The notes: a model not told the origin generated them from the letters alone. DNA of 14,582 bases from Casp-actino8 sp964563545 (GCA_964563545.1 CAZLXB010000038.1:1-14582); one strand, 5' to 3'. Positions 6,570 to 13,564 are shown, counted from the stretch's first letter. Numbers and translations are program-made.

Positions 6570-7790
6570 ATGGACGAGGAACTCGACTTCCGCATCGATC
6601 TCAATCGTGGAGGCCGTGGCCCGGCCGGCCATCCGACTCGTGACGACGTCGACGTCTTGTCGCCCGATTTCTACGCCGACTTCGACCGGATCACCTCCTG
6701 GATGCGCCGCGAGGCTCCGCTCTACTGGGACGACAAGAACGGCATCTGGGGAGCAGCCAGTCACGAATTCGTGTCGATGATGAGTCGAGAATGGCGCACT
6801 TTCTGTTCGGGCAAGGGATCGCGTCCGGAGAGCTCCGTGCCCTCGATGATCAACTTCGATGCCCCCGAGCACACCAAGCGCCGTCGACTGGTGGGCAACG
6901 GGTTCACGCCACGACGGGTGGCCGATCACGAGCCGTATCTACGCACCAAGGTCACCGAACTCATCGACGCTGTGATCGACAAGGGCGAGTGCGACATCGT
7001 CGCCGACATCGCCACGCCGCTTCCCATGTACATGATCGGCGAGCTCATGGGTCTGCCCGAGGAGGACCACCACACTCTCTTGCACTGGTCCGACCTCTTC
7101 GCGACCGGCGGCGACGAAATCCGATCCGAAGTCGAACAAGCCGTGGTCGATTGGAACGACTACATCATGGCCAAAGTCCACGAACGACGCGATGGTGAGG
7201 GTGAGGACCTCGTCAGCCTCGTCACCAACGCCGAATGGGAGGGCCAGCGTCTCTCCGACATCGACATCATGTTCGAGACCATGCTCGTACTCGTCGGCGG
7301 CGACGAAACGACCCGGCACGTGATCTCCGGTGGAGTGGCCGCCCTACTCCAGCATCCGGACCAATTGCGACGACTGCAGGCTGACATGAGTCTTCTGCCA
7401 TCGGCGATCGAGGAGATGCTCCGCTGGGCCACTCCCGTGCGCAACATGAACCGAACCGCCACCCAGGACGTCGAGGTGGGTGGATTCACAGTTCGCGAGG
7501 GCGACCGCGTTCTCCTGCTCTACCCATCGGCCAACCGCGATGAGAAGGTCTTCGTCGATCCGTTCCGGTTCGACATCGGGCGCACACCGAACGATCACGT
7601 GGCCTTCGGCGCCTACGGGCGCCACCACTGCCTCGGCGCGCCACTCGCCCGGCTCGAACTGCGAATCCTGTTCGAGGAGTTGCTCAACCGGCTCGACGAC
7701 CTCGAACTCATCTCCGACAACATTCCGTGGCGGCGGGGCAACTTCGTTCTCGGACCGAACGAAGTGAAGGTCAGTTTCCGGGCGAAGTGA
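6570..7790 (+). CDS. Cytochrome P450, CYP124/125/142-like
   Basis: A 406-residue soluble P450 monooxygenase. The I-helix motif is GGDETT (243-248), followed by RHVISGG as in mycobacterial CYP142-type sterol/lipid hydroxylases. The K-helix ExxR is Glu282/Arg285. The haem loop FGAYGRHHCLG has Cys354 as ligand. It is one residue longer between the FG and the G-x-H-x-C than the canonical loop. The same longer form occurs in the CYP124/125 group (FGGxGxHxC), so this supports the affiliation rather than a defect. Family knowledge suggests terminal hydroxylation of a branched or steroid side chain, but that is inference from resemblance only. No KstR-like box was seen. The predicted start is leaderless. 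The 3' end overlaps the convergent DUF1330-like gene by 20 bp. Confidence 0.93.
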   Translation: MDEELDFRIDLNRGGRGPAGHPTRDDVDVLSPDFYADFDRITSWMRREAPLYWDDKNGIWGAASHEFVSMMSREWRTFCSGKGSRPESSVPSMINFDAPEHTKRRRLVGNGFTPRRVADHEPYLRTKVTELIDAVIDKGECDIVADIATPLPMYMIGELMGLPEEDHHTLLHWSDLFATGGDEIRSEVEQAVVDWNDYIMAKVHERRDGEGEDLVSLVTNAEWEGQRLSDIDIMFETMLVLVGGDETTRHVISGGVAALLQHPDQLRRLQADMSLLPSAIEEMLRWATPVRNMNRTATQDVEVGGFTVREGDRVLLLYPSANRDEKVFVDPFRFDIGRTPNDHVAFGAYGRHHCLGAPLARLELRILFEELLNRLDDLELISDNIPWRRGNFVLGPNEVKVSFRAK

Positions 7791-8430
7791 GCAGTTTGCC
7801 CATGCGGTCGATCTCGGCGTGGGCCACGACCAACAGCTGATCGCCACCTCGCGCCACATCGGCAACCGACGGAGCATCGTCACTCCAGGTCATGACGAGG
7901 TGGCTCCATGAGCGTCCGTCGCCGAGGATCGTTCCCTCGATGGAGAGTACGGCTTGTGTCGCCGAGGGCTGCGCGGCTGCCGGGCCGGCGGCGAGCCGGA
8001 AGGTCACGTGATTGCGTCGTTCGATCACCTGATGTCCGGGCACGGGAAGGGCGCCGCACACGATCGTGTAGTCCATGCCGGCTTCCTTGTGGACGTGCTT
8101 TTCCTTGAAGTCCCGGCGACTCTGCATCTCGATGAACGACCGTCGCGTCGGGTAGCGGACGATGCCCATGCGATCCCACTCGCCAGCCGAGCCTTGGGCG
8201 ACCACCCGACCGAAGAACGCGACGTCCGCACCGATGTCGGCCAACACCTCGGTCGGTGCGTATTTGTCGTCGGCCTCCATGCCCGAGATCGCCTCGCCGC
8301 CCGCGCGGTCGGCATAATCGGCGACGGCTCGGTACTTCATGAAGTTCACCATGAAGATCGGCCCGTCAGCTGCCGGATCCCGTCCGGCGAGGTCGGCGGC
8401 GTACTCGAAGTTCACGGTTCCGTAGCGCAT
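7771..8430 (-). CDS. DUF1330-like dimeric alpha/beta-barrel protein
   Basis: A 219-residue soluble protein of unassigned function. Residues about 25-125 look like a DUF1330/EthD-type ferredoxin-like fold: FMVNFMKYR strand, a helix ending in the DDKYAPTEVLADIGADV stretch, AFFGRVVAQG, then MGIVRYPTRRSFIEMQSRRDFKEKHVHKEAG. Such proteins often form dimeric alpha/beta barrels, some of them small enzymes or binding partners in degradation clusters. Residues 138-210 (HVTFRL ... WSHLVMTW ... LLVVAHAEIDRM) may be a second, diverged copy of the same fold. ATG 8430 is chosen because a -10 box lies six bases before it. The open frame upstream continues through the divergent DinB gene and is not real. Its 3' end overlaps the second P450. 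Confidence 0.75.
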   Translation of the reverse strand: MRYGTVNFEYAADLAGRDPAADGPIFMVNFMKYRAVADYADRAGGEAISGMEADDKYAPTEVLADIGADVAFFGRVVAQGSAGEWDRMGIVRYPTRRSFIEMQSRRDFKEKHVHKEAGMDYTIVCGALPVPGHQVIERRNHVTFRLAAGPAAAQPSATQAVLSIEGTILGDGRSWSHLVMTWSDDAPSVADVARGGDQLLVVAHAEIDRMGKLLTSPGN

Positions 8431-8436
8431 GGATCC

Positions 8437-8442
8437 ACAGTA
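8437..8442 (-). promoter_or_regulatory. Putative leaderless -10 box (TACTGT) for the DUF1330-like gene
   Basis: On the minus strand CTACTGT is followed by six bases and the ATG ending at 8430. It pairs with the plus-strand box at 8470-8475 to form a back-to-back promoter in only 51 bp. Confidence 0.55.
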
Positions 8443-8469
8443 GCCACCGGGCACGAACGCCGACTGACC

Positions 8470-8475
8470 TAGTCT
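8470..8475 (+). promoter_or_regulatory. Putative leaderless -10 box (TAGTCT) for the DinB-like gene
   Basis: CTAGTCT is followed by six bases and ATG 8482. There is no ribosome-binding site. This is the same geometry as the facing promoter at 8437-8442. Confidence 0.55.
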
Positions 8476-8481
8476 CAGCAC

Positions 8482-9051
8482 ATGGCCGCCGATCTCACCC
8501 TCGACTCGCTTCGCCGACGCATGAAGGCGATGCACTCCCTCTACGACGACGCTCTGGCGACCATGGATCTCGCGCAGGTGAACCACATCGAACGTGAGGG
8601 CACCCTCCCGATCGCGTTCTCGCTCTTCCACTACGCCAACATGCACGACGCTTCGTTCATGCTCCTGACCGGCCAAACTCCGATCTGGAACGACGACTGG
8701 CGGGCGCGTGTGCAACCGGCCATCGACGACCACGGCAAGCACCGCACCGTCGACGAGATGGTGGGCCAGCGGATCGGCGACTTGGCGGCGTTCACGCTCT
8801 ACATACGAGCCGTATTCGACCGCACCGAGGCTTGGCTCGAGACGTTGGTGCCTGCCGATCTCGATCGAGTCGTGATCAACCGACCGTTCCCACCTCAGAT
8901 CGCCAGCACCTTCAGTGCTCGAGTGGCCGGAGACGACGGAATCACCGTGCTCGATGGAATCGAATGTTGGCTGTACCAACACGGTCTGCGTCACATGGGC
9001 GAGATCGAGCTCGCCCGTAGTTTCGTGGGCCTCCAGGGAATGACGAGCTGA
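8482..9051 (+). CDS. DinB-like (DinB/YfiT superfamily) four-helix protein
   Basis: A 189-residue, mostly helical cytoplasmic protein. The C-terminal signature is HGLRHMGEIELARSFVGLQG (His167 and His171, an HxxxH pair), and an earlier histidine pair lies in FHYANMHD (His50, His55). These give the three-histidine metal-site layout of the DinB superfamily, whose members include thiol-dependent transferases and many proteins of unknown role. The DinB name does not imply DNA-damage function here. The start rests on the leaderless -10 box at 8470. The upstream neighbour is divergent. Downstream, its TGA is immediately followed by the stop of the convergent flavoprotein gene. Confidence 0.8.
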   Translation: MAADLTLDSLRRRMKAMHSLYDDALATMDLAQVNHIEREGTLPIAFSLFHYANMHDASFMLLTGQTPIWNDDWRARVQPAIDDHGKHRTVDEMVGQRIGDLAAFTLYIRAVFDRTEAWLETLVPADLDRVVINRPFPPQIASTFSARVAGDDGITVLDGIECWLYQHGLRHMGEIELARSFVGLQGMTS

Positions 9052-10401
9052 TCAGGCGAACAAGACGTTCGGATTCATGATTCCGAACGGATCGAGGGCC
9101 GCCTTCACTGCTTTCATGGCCACAATTTCGGTCGCCGACCGACTCAAGGCCAGCCATCGCTTCTTGGCCACACCGATCCCGTGTTCGGCCGACACGCTGC
9201 CACCGAAGTGCGCCACCACCGCCATCACGTCGTCGCCGATTCTCTCGCCGTCGTCATCGGAGACCCCGACCACGTTGACATGAAGATTCCCGTCGGCCGC
9301 ATGACCGAAGACGAAGAGCGGATGTCTGTCGCGCGCTCCATCCAACTTCGCGTGCAACACCTTCACGAACTCGGTGACCGATCCCACCGGGACCGTCACA
9401 TCAAACTTGGCTGGCGGACCGAGAGAATTGATGCTCGGCGTGTGTTCTTCACGCAGCCGCCAGAGATCTCGGCGTTGCTGGGCCGACGAGGCCGCCACCA
9501 CATCGATCCCCTCGATCCCCGCCACGATCCTTCCCACCGCTTCGGTCGGGTCGGTGTCGGCCGAACACTCGACGAGGAGGTAGGCGTCGAATCCCGGCAG
9601 CGGATTGGTGAGTCCGGTGACTTCAACGACCAGGTCCATTCCCGATCGAAGCATGAGTTCAGCGGCATCGATGCACTCGAGCGCCGTGGTGAGTGCGGTG
9701 ACGCAACGCATCGCGGAAGCCGTGTCGGTCGCGCCGATGAGGAAGGTCGCCCGATGCGGAGGCGATGGAACCAGTCGTAGTCGGGCCTTGGTCACGATTC
9801 CGAGCGTGCCCTCGCTTCCGCACAACAACGCTCCGAGGTCGTAGCCGGTGTTGTCTTTCACGAGCCCGCCGAGATGGCTCACGATCTCACCCGTGCCGAG
9901 GACCGCCTCGATTCCCACGAGTTGGTGTCGTGTCATTCCGTAGCGCAAGACGTTCACCCCACCGGCATTGGTGGCGATACTCCCCCCGACCGTGGCCGAA
10001 CCGCGCGCCCCGAAATCGACGGGATAGCGCAGACCGGAGGCTTGGGCGGCATCGTGAAGTTGCTGAATCGTGACTCCGGCTTCTGCGGTCACCTGCCGGG
10101 CTTCGGTGTCCACTGATTCGATCGCCCGCATGGCTTCGAGGGAGACCACGACCTCCCCTCGATGCGGGACTCCACCGCCCACCAGTCCGGTGTTGCCGCC
10201 CTGGGGAACGAGCGCGACCGAATGTTCGATGGCCAGCCGCACGACCGCGGCCACCTGATCGGTACTCGAAGGTCGAACGACCGTGCACAAGGGTGTGGAA
10301 TATCGCCGCGTCCAGTCGGTCGCGTAGCGATCATCGCCCAAGAAGATCCGCTCGGTGCCGATCGCCGCACCGACGGCCGCCACGAAACGCTCGGTTCCCA
10401 T
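9052..10401 (-). CDS. FAD-linked D-2-hydroxyacid dehydrogenase (GlcD / D-2-hydroxyglutarate dehydrogenase type)
   Basis: A 449-residue flavoprotein of the VAO/PCMH fold, expected to oxidise a D-2-hydroxy acid such as D-lactate or D-2-hydroxyglutarate to the 2-oxo acid. The N-terminal FAD domain holds PQGGNTGLVGG (66-76), which binds the pyrophosphate, and the DFGARGSATVGGSIATNAGG segment (129-148). The C-terminal FAD-oxidase domain carries GHAADGNLH (His367, His374) and SAEHGIG (Glu406, His407), the metal and substrate-binding residues of D-2-hydroxyglutarate dehydrogenases. The protein ends in the usual LDPFGIMNPNVLF. ATG 10401 gives the family length; the frame upstream runs through the divergent gene and is spurious. 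No membrane segment or iron-sulfur partner is seen, so the electron acceptor is unknown. Confidence 0.92.
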   Translation of the reverse strand: MGTERFVAAVGAAIGTERIFLGDDRYATDWTRRYSTPLCTVVRPSSTDQVAAVVRLAIEHSVALVPQGGNTGLVGGGVPHRGEVVVSLEAMRAIESVDTEARQVTAEAGVTIQQLHDAAQASGLRYPVDFGARGSATVGGSIATNAGGVNVLRYGMTRHQLVGIEAVLGTGEIVSHLGGLVKDNTGYDLGALLCGSEGTLGIVTKARLRLVPSPPHRATFLIGATDTASAMRCVTALTTALECIDAAELMLRSGMDLVVEVTGLTNPLPGFDAYLLVECSADTDPTEAVGRIVAGIEGIDVVAASSAQQRRDLWRLREEHTPSINSLGPPAKFDVTVPVGSVTEFVKVLHAKLDGARDRHPLFVFGHAADGNLHVNVVGVSDDDGERIGDDVMAVVAHFGGSVSAEHGIGVAKKRWLALSRSATEIVAMKAVKAALDPFGIMNPNVLFA

Positions 10402-10410
10402 GCGACGCCA

Positions 10411-10416
10411 AGGGTA
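10411..10416 (-). promoter_or_regulatory. Possible -10 box (TACCCT) for the flavoprotein gene
   Basis: On the minus strand TACCCT lies nine bases before ATG 10401, predicting a leader of two or three bases at most. This is weaker support than the N6 cases, because the spacing differs and no -35 box is visible. Confidence 0.3.
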
Positions 10417-10428
10417 CTGCTCGTGATT

Positions 10429-10434
10429 TACGAT
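10429..10434 (+). promoter_or_regulatory. Putative -10 box (TACGAT) for the kinase-like/LigB operon
   Basis: TACGAT predicts a transcription start near 10441 and a leader of about 39 nt. That leader contains the GAGGGGG ribosome-binding site (10463-10469). A hairpin-forming dyad occupies its first 20 bases. Confidence 0.4.
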
Positions 10435-10440
10435 GATCGG

Positions 10441-10460
10441 GTGCCGTCGGTGGCCGGCAC
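10441..10460 (+). other. Possible 5'-leader hairpin or operator
   Basis: GTGCCG (10441-10446) and CGGCAC (10455-10460) are exact inverted arms around 8 bases. They sit where the predicted transcript begins and end two bases before the ribosome-binding site. It may be an operator dyad or a stabilising 5' hairpin. Six-base arms in G+C-rich DNA are weak evidence. Confidence 0.3.
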
Positions 10461-10479
10461 GTGAGGGGGATGCCACACC

Positions 10480-11529
10480 ATGTCGAAAGCACCGTCGATC
10501 ATGAGCGAGTTGACCGCCGAATGGCTGGGTGACGCACTCGGCGGCCACGTCAGCAGTTTCACGAGTGAGATCATCGGCTCGGGTGAAGGCTTCATGGGCC
10601 AACTCGCCCGAATCCGACTCACGGGTCGTGGTGTTCCTGCGAGTGTGATCGTGAAGCTGCCGACCGCCGATCCCGGCGGTCAGGTGATCGGCCAGATGAT
10701 GCGCGTCTGGGAGCGCGAGCACCGCTTCTACACCGAACTCGCACCGCGCATCACCGGCATCCGCTTGGCCGAGTGTCTGCATTCGCAAGCAGATCCCTAT
10801 GTCCTCGTCCTCGAGGACCTCGACCCCCGTCGACCCGGCGATCAGGTGGCCGGGCCCACACCCGATCAATCACGCACGGCCATCGATACCGCCGCCACAT
10901 TGCACAGCGCGTGGTTCGACCACCCCGATCTTCCCAGCCTCGACTGGATACCCGATCTCAACGATCCGATGAGTTCGTCGATCGGATCGATGTTCGAGGT
11001 GGGTTGGCCGATGTTCCTCGCTCGCTACTCGGATTCGCTCCCAGGACGGGTCCTCGAATGGTGCGAGCGTTTCGTGCCGATCATTCCCACGTGGATGGAG
11101 GGCTACAAGACGTGGCCTTGCACTCTCACGCACGGCGACTTCCGCCTCGACAACATGTTCTTCGACGATCAGGGCGACTTGACGCTGATCGACTGGCAGC
11201 TCTCCATGCGCGTCCCGAGCACGACCGATCTCGTGTATTTCCTCGGCACCAACATGCCCACCGACTTGCGCCGCGAGATGCAAACCGACTTGATCGACCG
11301 TTACGCCCAGCGGATGCGGTCCGGTGGGGTGCCCGACGAGTGGGCCGACCCCGAACGCATCACCCAGGGTTACGCCGAAGGATGCCTTTTCTACTGCACC
11401 TCGTTCGCGGCGAGCATCCTGACCCTCGACACGGCCAACGAACGCGGGGCCGCCCTCATGGATTCGCTCGTTCGCCGCGCTTTCTCCGCCGCCGACGATC
11501 TCGATGCCGGCGCGCGCGTGGGTCTGTAG
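10480..11529 (+). CDS. APH-fold phosphotransferase (ecdysteroid-kinase/aminoglycoside phosphotransferase-like)
   Basis: A 349-residue cytoplasmic kinase-like protein. The N-lobe has a glycine-rich stretch GSGEGFMG (33-40), Lys59 in VIVKL and Glu80 in the following helix. The hinge reads YVLVLEDL. The catalytic loop is LTHGDFRLDN (His218, Asp220, Asn225) and the metal-binding motif is LIDWQ (Asp238). All key kinase residues are present, so it is probably active. Its length and the HGDFRLDN form resemble the DUF1679/EcKinase-like and acyl-CoA-dehydrogenase-associated APH proteins common in actinobacteria, not drug-resistance enzymes; the small-molecule substrate is unknown. ATG 10480 is preferred for its GAGGGGG site; the Met at codon 8 (10501) is the alternative start. 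The LigB-type gene follows after 32 bp, a likely operon. Confidence 0.85.
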   Translation: MSKAPSIMSELTAEWLGDALGGHVSSFTSEIIGSGEGFMGQLARIRLTGRGVPASVIVKLPTADPGGQVIGQMMRVWEREHRFYTELAPRITGIRLAECLHSQADPYVLVLEDLDPRRPGDQVAGPTPDQSRTAIDTAATLHSAWFDHPDLPSLDWIPDLNDPMSSSIGSMFEVGWPMFLARYSDSLPGRVLEWCERFVPIIPTWMEGYKTWPCTLTHGDFRLDNMFFDDQGDLTLIDWQLSMRVPSTTDLVYFLGTNMPTDLRREMQTDLIDRYAQRMRSGGVPDEWADPERITQGYAEGCLFYCTSFAASILTLDTANERGAALMDSLVRRAFSAADDLDAGARVGL

Positions 11530-11543
11530 AGCTTCGCAGACCC
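11520..11543 (+). other. Hairpin over the stop codon of the kinase-like gene
   Basis: GGGTCTG (11520-11526) pairs with CAGACCC (11537-11543) around a 10-base loop that holds the TAG stop. No U-tract follows. It lies just before the ribosome-binding site of the LigB gene and could attenuate readthrough, protect the mRNA end or tune translation of the second gene. Confidence 0.35.
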
Positions 11544-11561
11544 TCGTGGGAGACTGACGAC

Positions 11562-12344
11562 ATGGGTCGACTCCCGACGTTCTACATCAGCCACGGAGGC
11601 GGGCCCTGTTTCTTCATGCCCGATCCGAATGGCCACTGGACCGGGCTCGGACGGTTCCTCACTGATCTACCAGCGATGCTTCCCCGTCGTCCCTCGGCGG
11701 CTCTCGTCGTGACTGCTCACTGGGAGACACCGGTGGTGACGGTGGAGTCCGGAGCGAATCCAGACCTCATCTACGACTACTACGGCTTTCCCGAGTACAC
11801 CTACGAACTCGAGTATCGAGCCCCCGGCTCACCGGAGGTGGCGGCGCGGATCAGCGAGGTTCTACGAGCGTCCGCACTCGATCATCGAGTCGATCCAGGA
11901 CACGGATGGGATCATGGCGTCTTCGTGCCGATGAAGGTGATGTACCCCGACGCCGACCTTCCGATCGTGGCCATGTCGTTGCGCGACGATCTCGATCCGA
12001 ACCACCACCTCGCGATCGGACGTGCACTCGAATCGCTTCGTGACGACGTACTGATCATCGGATCCGGCTCGAGTTTCCACAATTTGTCGCACTGGACGGC
12101 GGAGTCATCTCACCTCTTCGATTCCTGGCTCGCCGAGTCTCTCCCCGAACCCGGACCGGTTCGATCGCGAACCATCGAAAGATGGTCGTCGGCCCCGGGT
12201 GCCCGCATCGCCCATCCCCGCGAAGAGCATCTCTTGCCGCTCATGGTGGCCGTCGGTGCCGCCGAGAACGAGCCGGGGGTCGCCGTCTTCCGAGGCCCGG
12301 CCATGGGCGCGACCATGTCGTGCTGGCGCTTCGGCGGTCAGTGA
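11562..12344 (+). CDS. LigB-family extradiol-type dioxygenase, DODA/YgiD-like
   Basis: A 260-residue class III extradiol ring-cleavage-type enzyme of the 4,5-DOPA dioxygenase/YgiD group. It is expected to cleave a catechol-like ring using a His-bound metal. Conserved histidines are His11 (YISHGGGP), His53 (TAHWE), His118 (GHGWDHGVFVPMKVMYP), His173 (GSGSSFHNL) and His223 (HPREEHLLPL). The order and spacing match the family, as does the length. The substrate is not predictable; an aromatic catechol is the family expectation. ATG 11562 is supported by GGGAG nine bases upstream and by the family N-terminus; the longer open frame overlaps the kinase-like gene. It is probably cotranscribed with that gene. 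The last 7 bp overlap the convergent trmB. Confidence 0.9.
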   Translation: MGRLPTFYISHGGGPCFFMPDPNGHWTGLGRFLTDLPAMLPRRPSAALVVTAHWETPVVTVESGANPDLIYDYYGFPEYTYELEYRAPGSPEVAARISEVLRASALDHRVDPGHGWDHGVFVPMKVMYPDADLPIVAMSLRDDLDPNHHLAIGRALESLRDDVLIIGSGSSFHNLSHWTAESSHLFDSWLAESLPEPGPVRSRTIERWSSAPGARIAHPREEHLLPLMVAVGAAENEPGVAVFRGPAMGATMSCWRFGGQ

Positions 12345-12991
12345 CCCCGACGGCCACACAGATCGGTCGCCGCTCGCCCCGCCACCCGACCCCTCTCCTC
12401 GAACGCGGTCTCGAGACGCCACATCGGTCGGTCTTCGACCACTTCTTCGAAGAGCCCGCATTCGGTCGTGACCCGGCGCATCTGCTGCGCGTAATCCTCG
12501 ATGTCAGTGGCCATGCGTAGACATCCACCGGGTCGGATCACACGCGCCAAGTTCGGCAGTCGTTCGAGTGTCACGAGGCGCCGATGGGCCTGCGAGTTCT
12601 TGGGCCAGGGGTCGGGGAAGAACACCCACAGTTCGTCGATACTCGCGTCGGGAAGGCGATCGAGGAACAAGAGGGCGTCCCCTTCCACTACCCGCAGATT
12701 GGTGAGACCCGACTCCTCGATGTCGTCGAGCAGGCGGGCGATGCCCGGGCGGTGAACATCGATGGCAATCAGCCCGACCGCCCGATTGGTGCGCGCGAAT
12801 GACGATGCAAGAGACCCGTTTCCCGAACCGATCTCGACACACACGCTCGAGCATTCTTCGAAAAGAGCCCCGGGTTCGATCAGAGGTCCGACTTCGGCGA
12901 GCGACCAGATCGGCATCAGACGATCGAACGACCGTTGACGAACCGGTCCGAGACCGCGTCGGCGCGGCTTGAAAGTCCGCGCGCCTCGCAT
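12338..12991 (-). CDS. trmB: tRNA (guanine-N7-)-methyltransferase TrmB
   Basis: A 217-residue SAM-dependent methyltransferase that forms m7G46 in the variable loop of tRNAs. The SAM-binding loop is VEIGSGNGS (52-60) and motif II is AIDVHRPG. The TrmB signatures are FFPDPWPK (124-131), MATDIEDYA (160-168) and TAFEERGRVAGR (195-206). After the FPDPWPK motif the family usually shows a basic R-H-x-K-R-R segment. Here it reads NSQAHRR, so part of the basic patch is lost, although the rest of the protein is intact. ATG 12991 is supported by a leaderless -10 box six bases away. It is divergent from the heat-shock gene and overlaps the LigB gene end by 7 bp. Confidence 0.94.
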   Translation of the reverse strand: MRGARTFKPRRRGLGPVRQRSFDRLMPIWSLAEVGPLIEPGALFEECSSVCVEIGSGNGSLASSFARTNRAVGLIAIDVHRPGIARLLDDIEESGLTNLRVVEGDALLFLDRLPDASIDELWVFFPDPWPKNSQAHRRLVTLERLPNLARVIRPGGCLRMATDIEDYAQQMRRVTTECGLFEEVVEDRPMWRLETAFEERGRVAGRAATDLCGRRGH

Positions 12992-12997
12992 GGACTC

Positions 12998-13003
12998 AAC
13001 GTA
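12998..13003 (-). promoter_or_regulatory. Putative leaderless -10 box (TACGTT) for trmB
   Basis: On the minus strand CTACGTT is followed by six bases and the ATG ending at 12991. It is the fourth instance of CTANNNT-N6-ATG in the window. Confidence 0.55.
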
Positions 13004-13059
13004 GTGGGACGGTCGTCATGTTCTGTCCATCCCGCGCCCAATCTCTCGACCCTCGCACC

Positions 13060-13065
13060 TATGTT
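13060..13065 (+). promoter_or_regulatory. Putative -10 box (TATGTT) for the hsp20 gene
   Basis: CTATGTT lies 49 bases before ATG 13115, so the leader would be about 43 nt and include the AAGGAG ribosome-binding site at 13104-13109. No CIRCE element and no complete HspR (HAIR) inverted repeat was found nearby, so the mode of heat regulation is not visible. Confidence 0.35.
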
Positions 13066-13114
13066 CCGAGCAGGTGCCCTGAGCACACCGCGAACACATC
13101 ACCAAGGAGCAGAC

Positions 13115-13552
13115 ATGACTCTCGTACGCAAACCCTTTTTCGATCTCGATTGGCCCACGTGGATGACGAGTCGCGCACCGTTCGACCAGATGGACGGTTG
13201 GCTCGACCTCGGAACCGACACGGCGATCCGAGTCGAGGAATTCGATTCCGAGAAGCATCACGTCATCCGCGCCGAAGCACCCGGAATCGACCCGGACAAG
13301 GACGTGGAACTCACGCTGTCGGATGGTGTCCTTCGTCTCATGATCCATCGTCAGAAGCAGTCGAAGACGACCGACGCCCGCCACTACCGCTCCGAGTTCC
13401 AGTACGGATCGTTCACGCGCTTGATCGTCCTCCCCGCCGGGTGTTCGGAGGGTGACATCAAGGCGACGTACGAAGACGGCATCCTCGAGGTCAAGGTTCC
13501 GATCAACGGCGCCGAGGCTCGTGAGAAGCGCATTCCGATCGCTCGACACTGA
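13115..13552 (+). CDS. Small heat-shock protein, Hsp20/alpha-crystallin family
   Basis: A 145-residue ATP-independent holdase chaperone expected to form cytoplasmic oligomers. The start is fixed by AAGGAG five bases upstream. The short N-terminal arm (1-35) is rich in Phe, Trp and Asp. The alpha-crystallin domain covers about 36-130, with IRAEAPGIDPDKDVELTLSDGVL and the closing YEDGILEVKVP (119-129). The C-terminal I-x-I anchoring motif is present as IPI (140-142), so the oligomerisation elements are complete. A hairpin 12 bases after the stop may end transcription. It is divergent from trmB. Confidence 0.95.
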   Translation: MTLVRKPFFDLDWPTWMTSRAPFDQMDGWLDLGTDTAIRVEEFDSEKHHVIRAEAPGIDPDKDVELTLSDGVLRLMIHRQKQSKTTDARHYRSEFQYGSFTRLIVLPAGCSEGDIKATYEDGILEVKVPINGAEAREKRIPIARH

Positions 13553-13564
13553 ACATGGCGCACA

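Noticed and set aside
7597..7644. Haem loop of the second P450 is one residue longer than FGxGxHxCxG
   Set aside because: At first it looked like a defect, but the longer FGGxGxHxC form is known in the CYP124/125 group, so it is a subfamily feature.
4158..7790. KstR-controlled sterol catabolism locus
   Set aside because: P450 resemblance suggested it, but no TnnAACnnGTTnnA-type box was found upstream of either P450 and no other sterol-degradation gene is present.
10480..11529. Aminoglycoside-resistance gene
   Set aside because: The APH fold is shared, but its length, the HGDFRLDN form and the chromosomal catabolic context fit the EcKinase/DUF1679-like group better.
12990..13030. HspR (HAIR) element or long inverted repeat between trmB and hsp20
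   Set aside because: Only one half-like GTTGAGT is present without the partner at proper spacing. The ATGGAC/GTCCAT repeat has a 29-base gap and is short enough to be chance.
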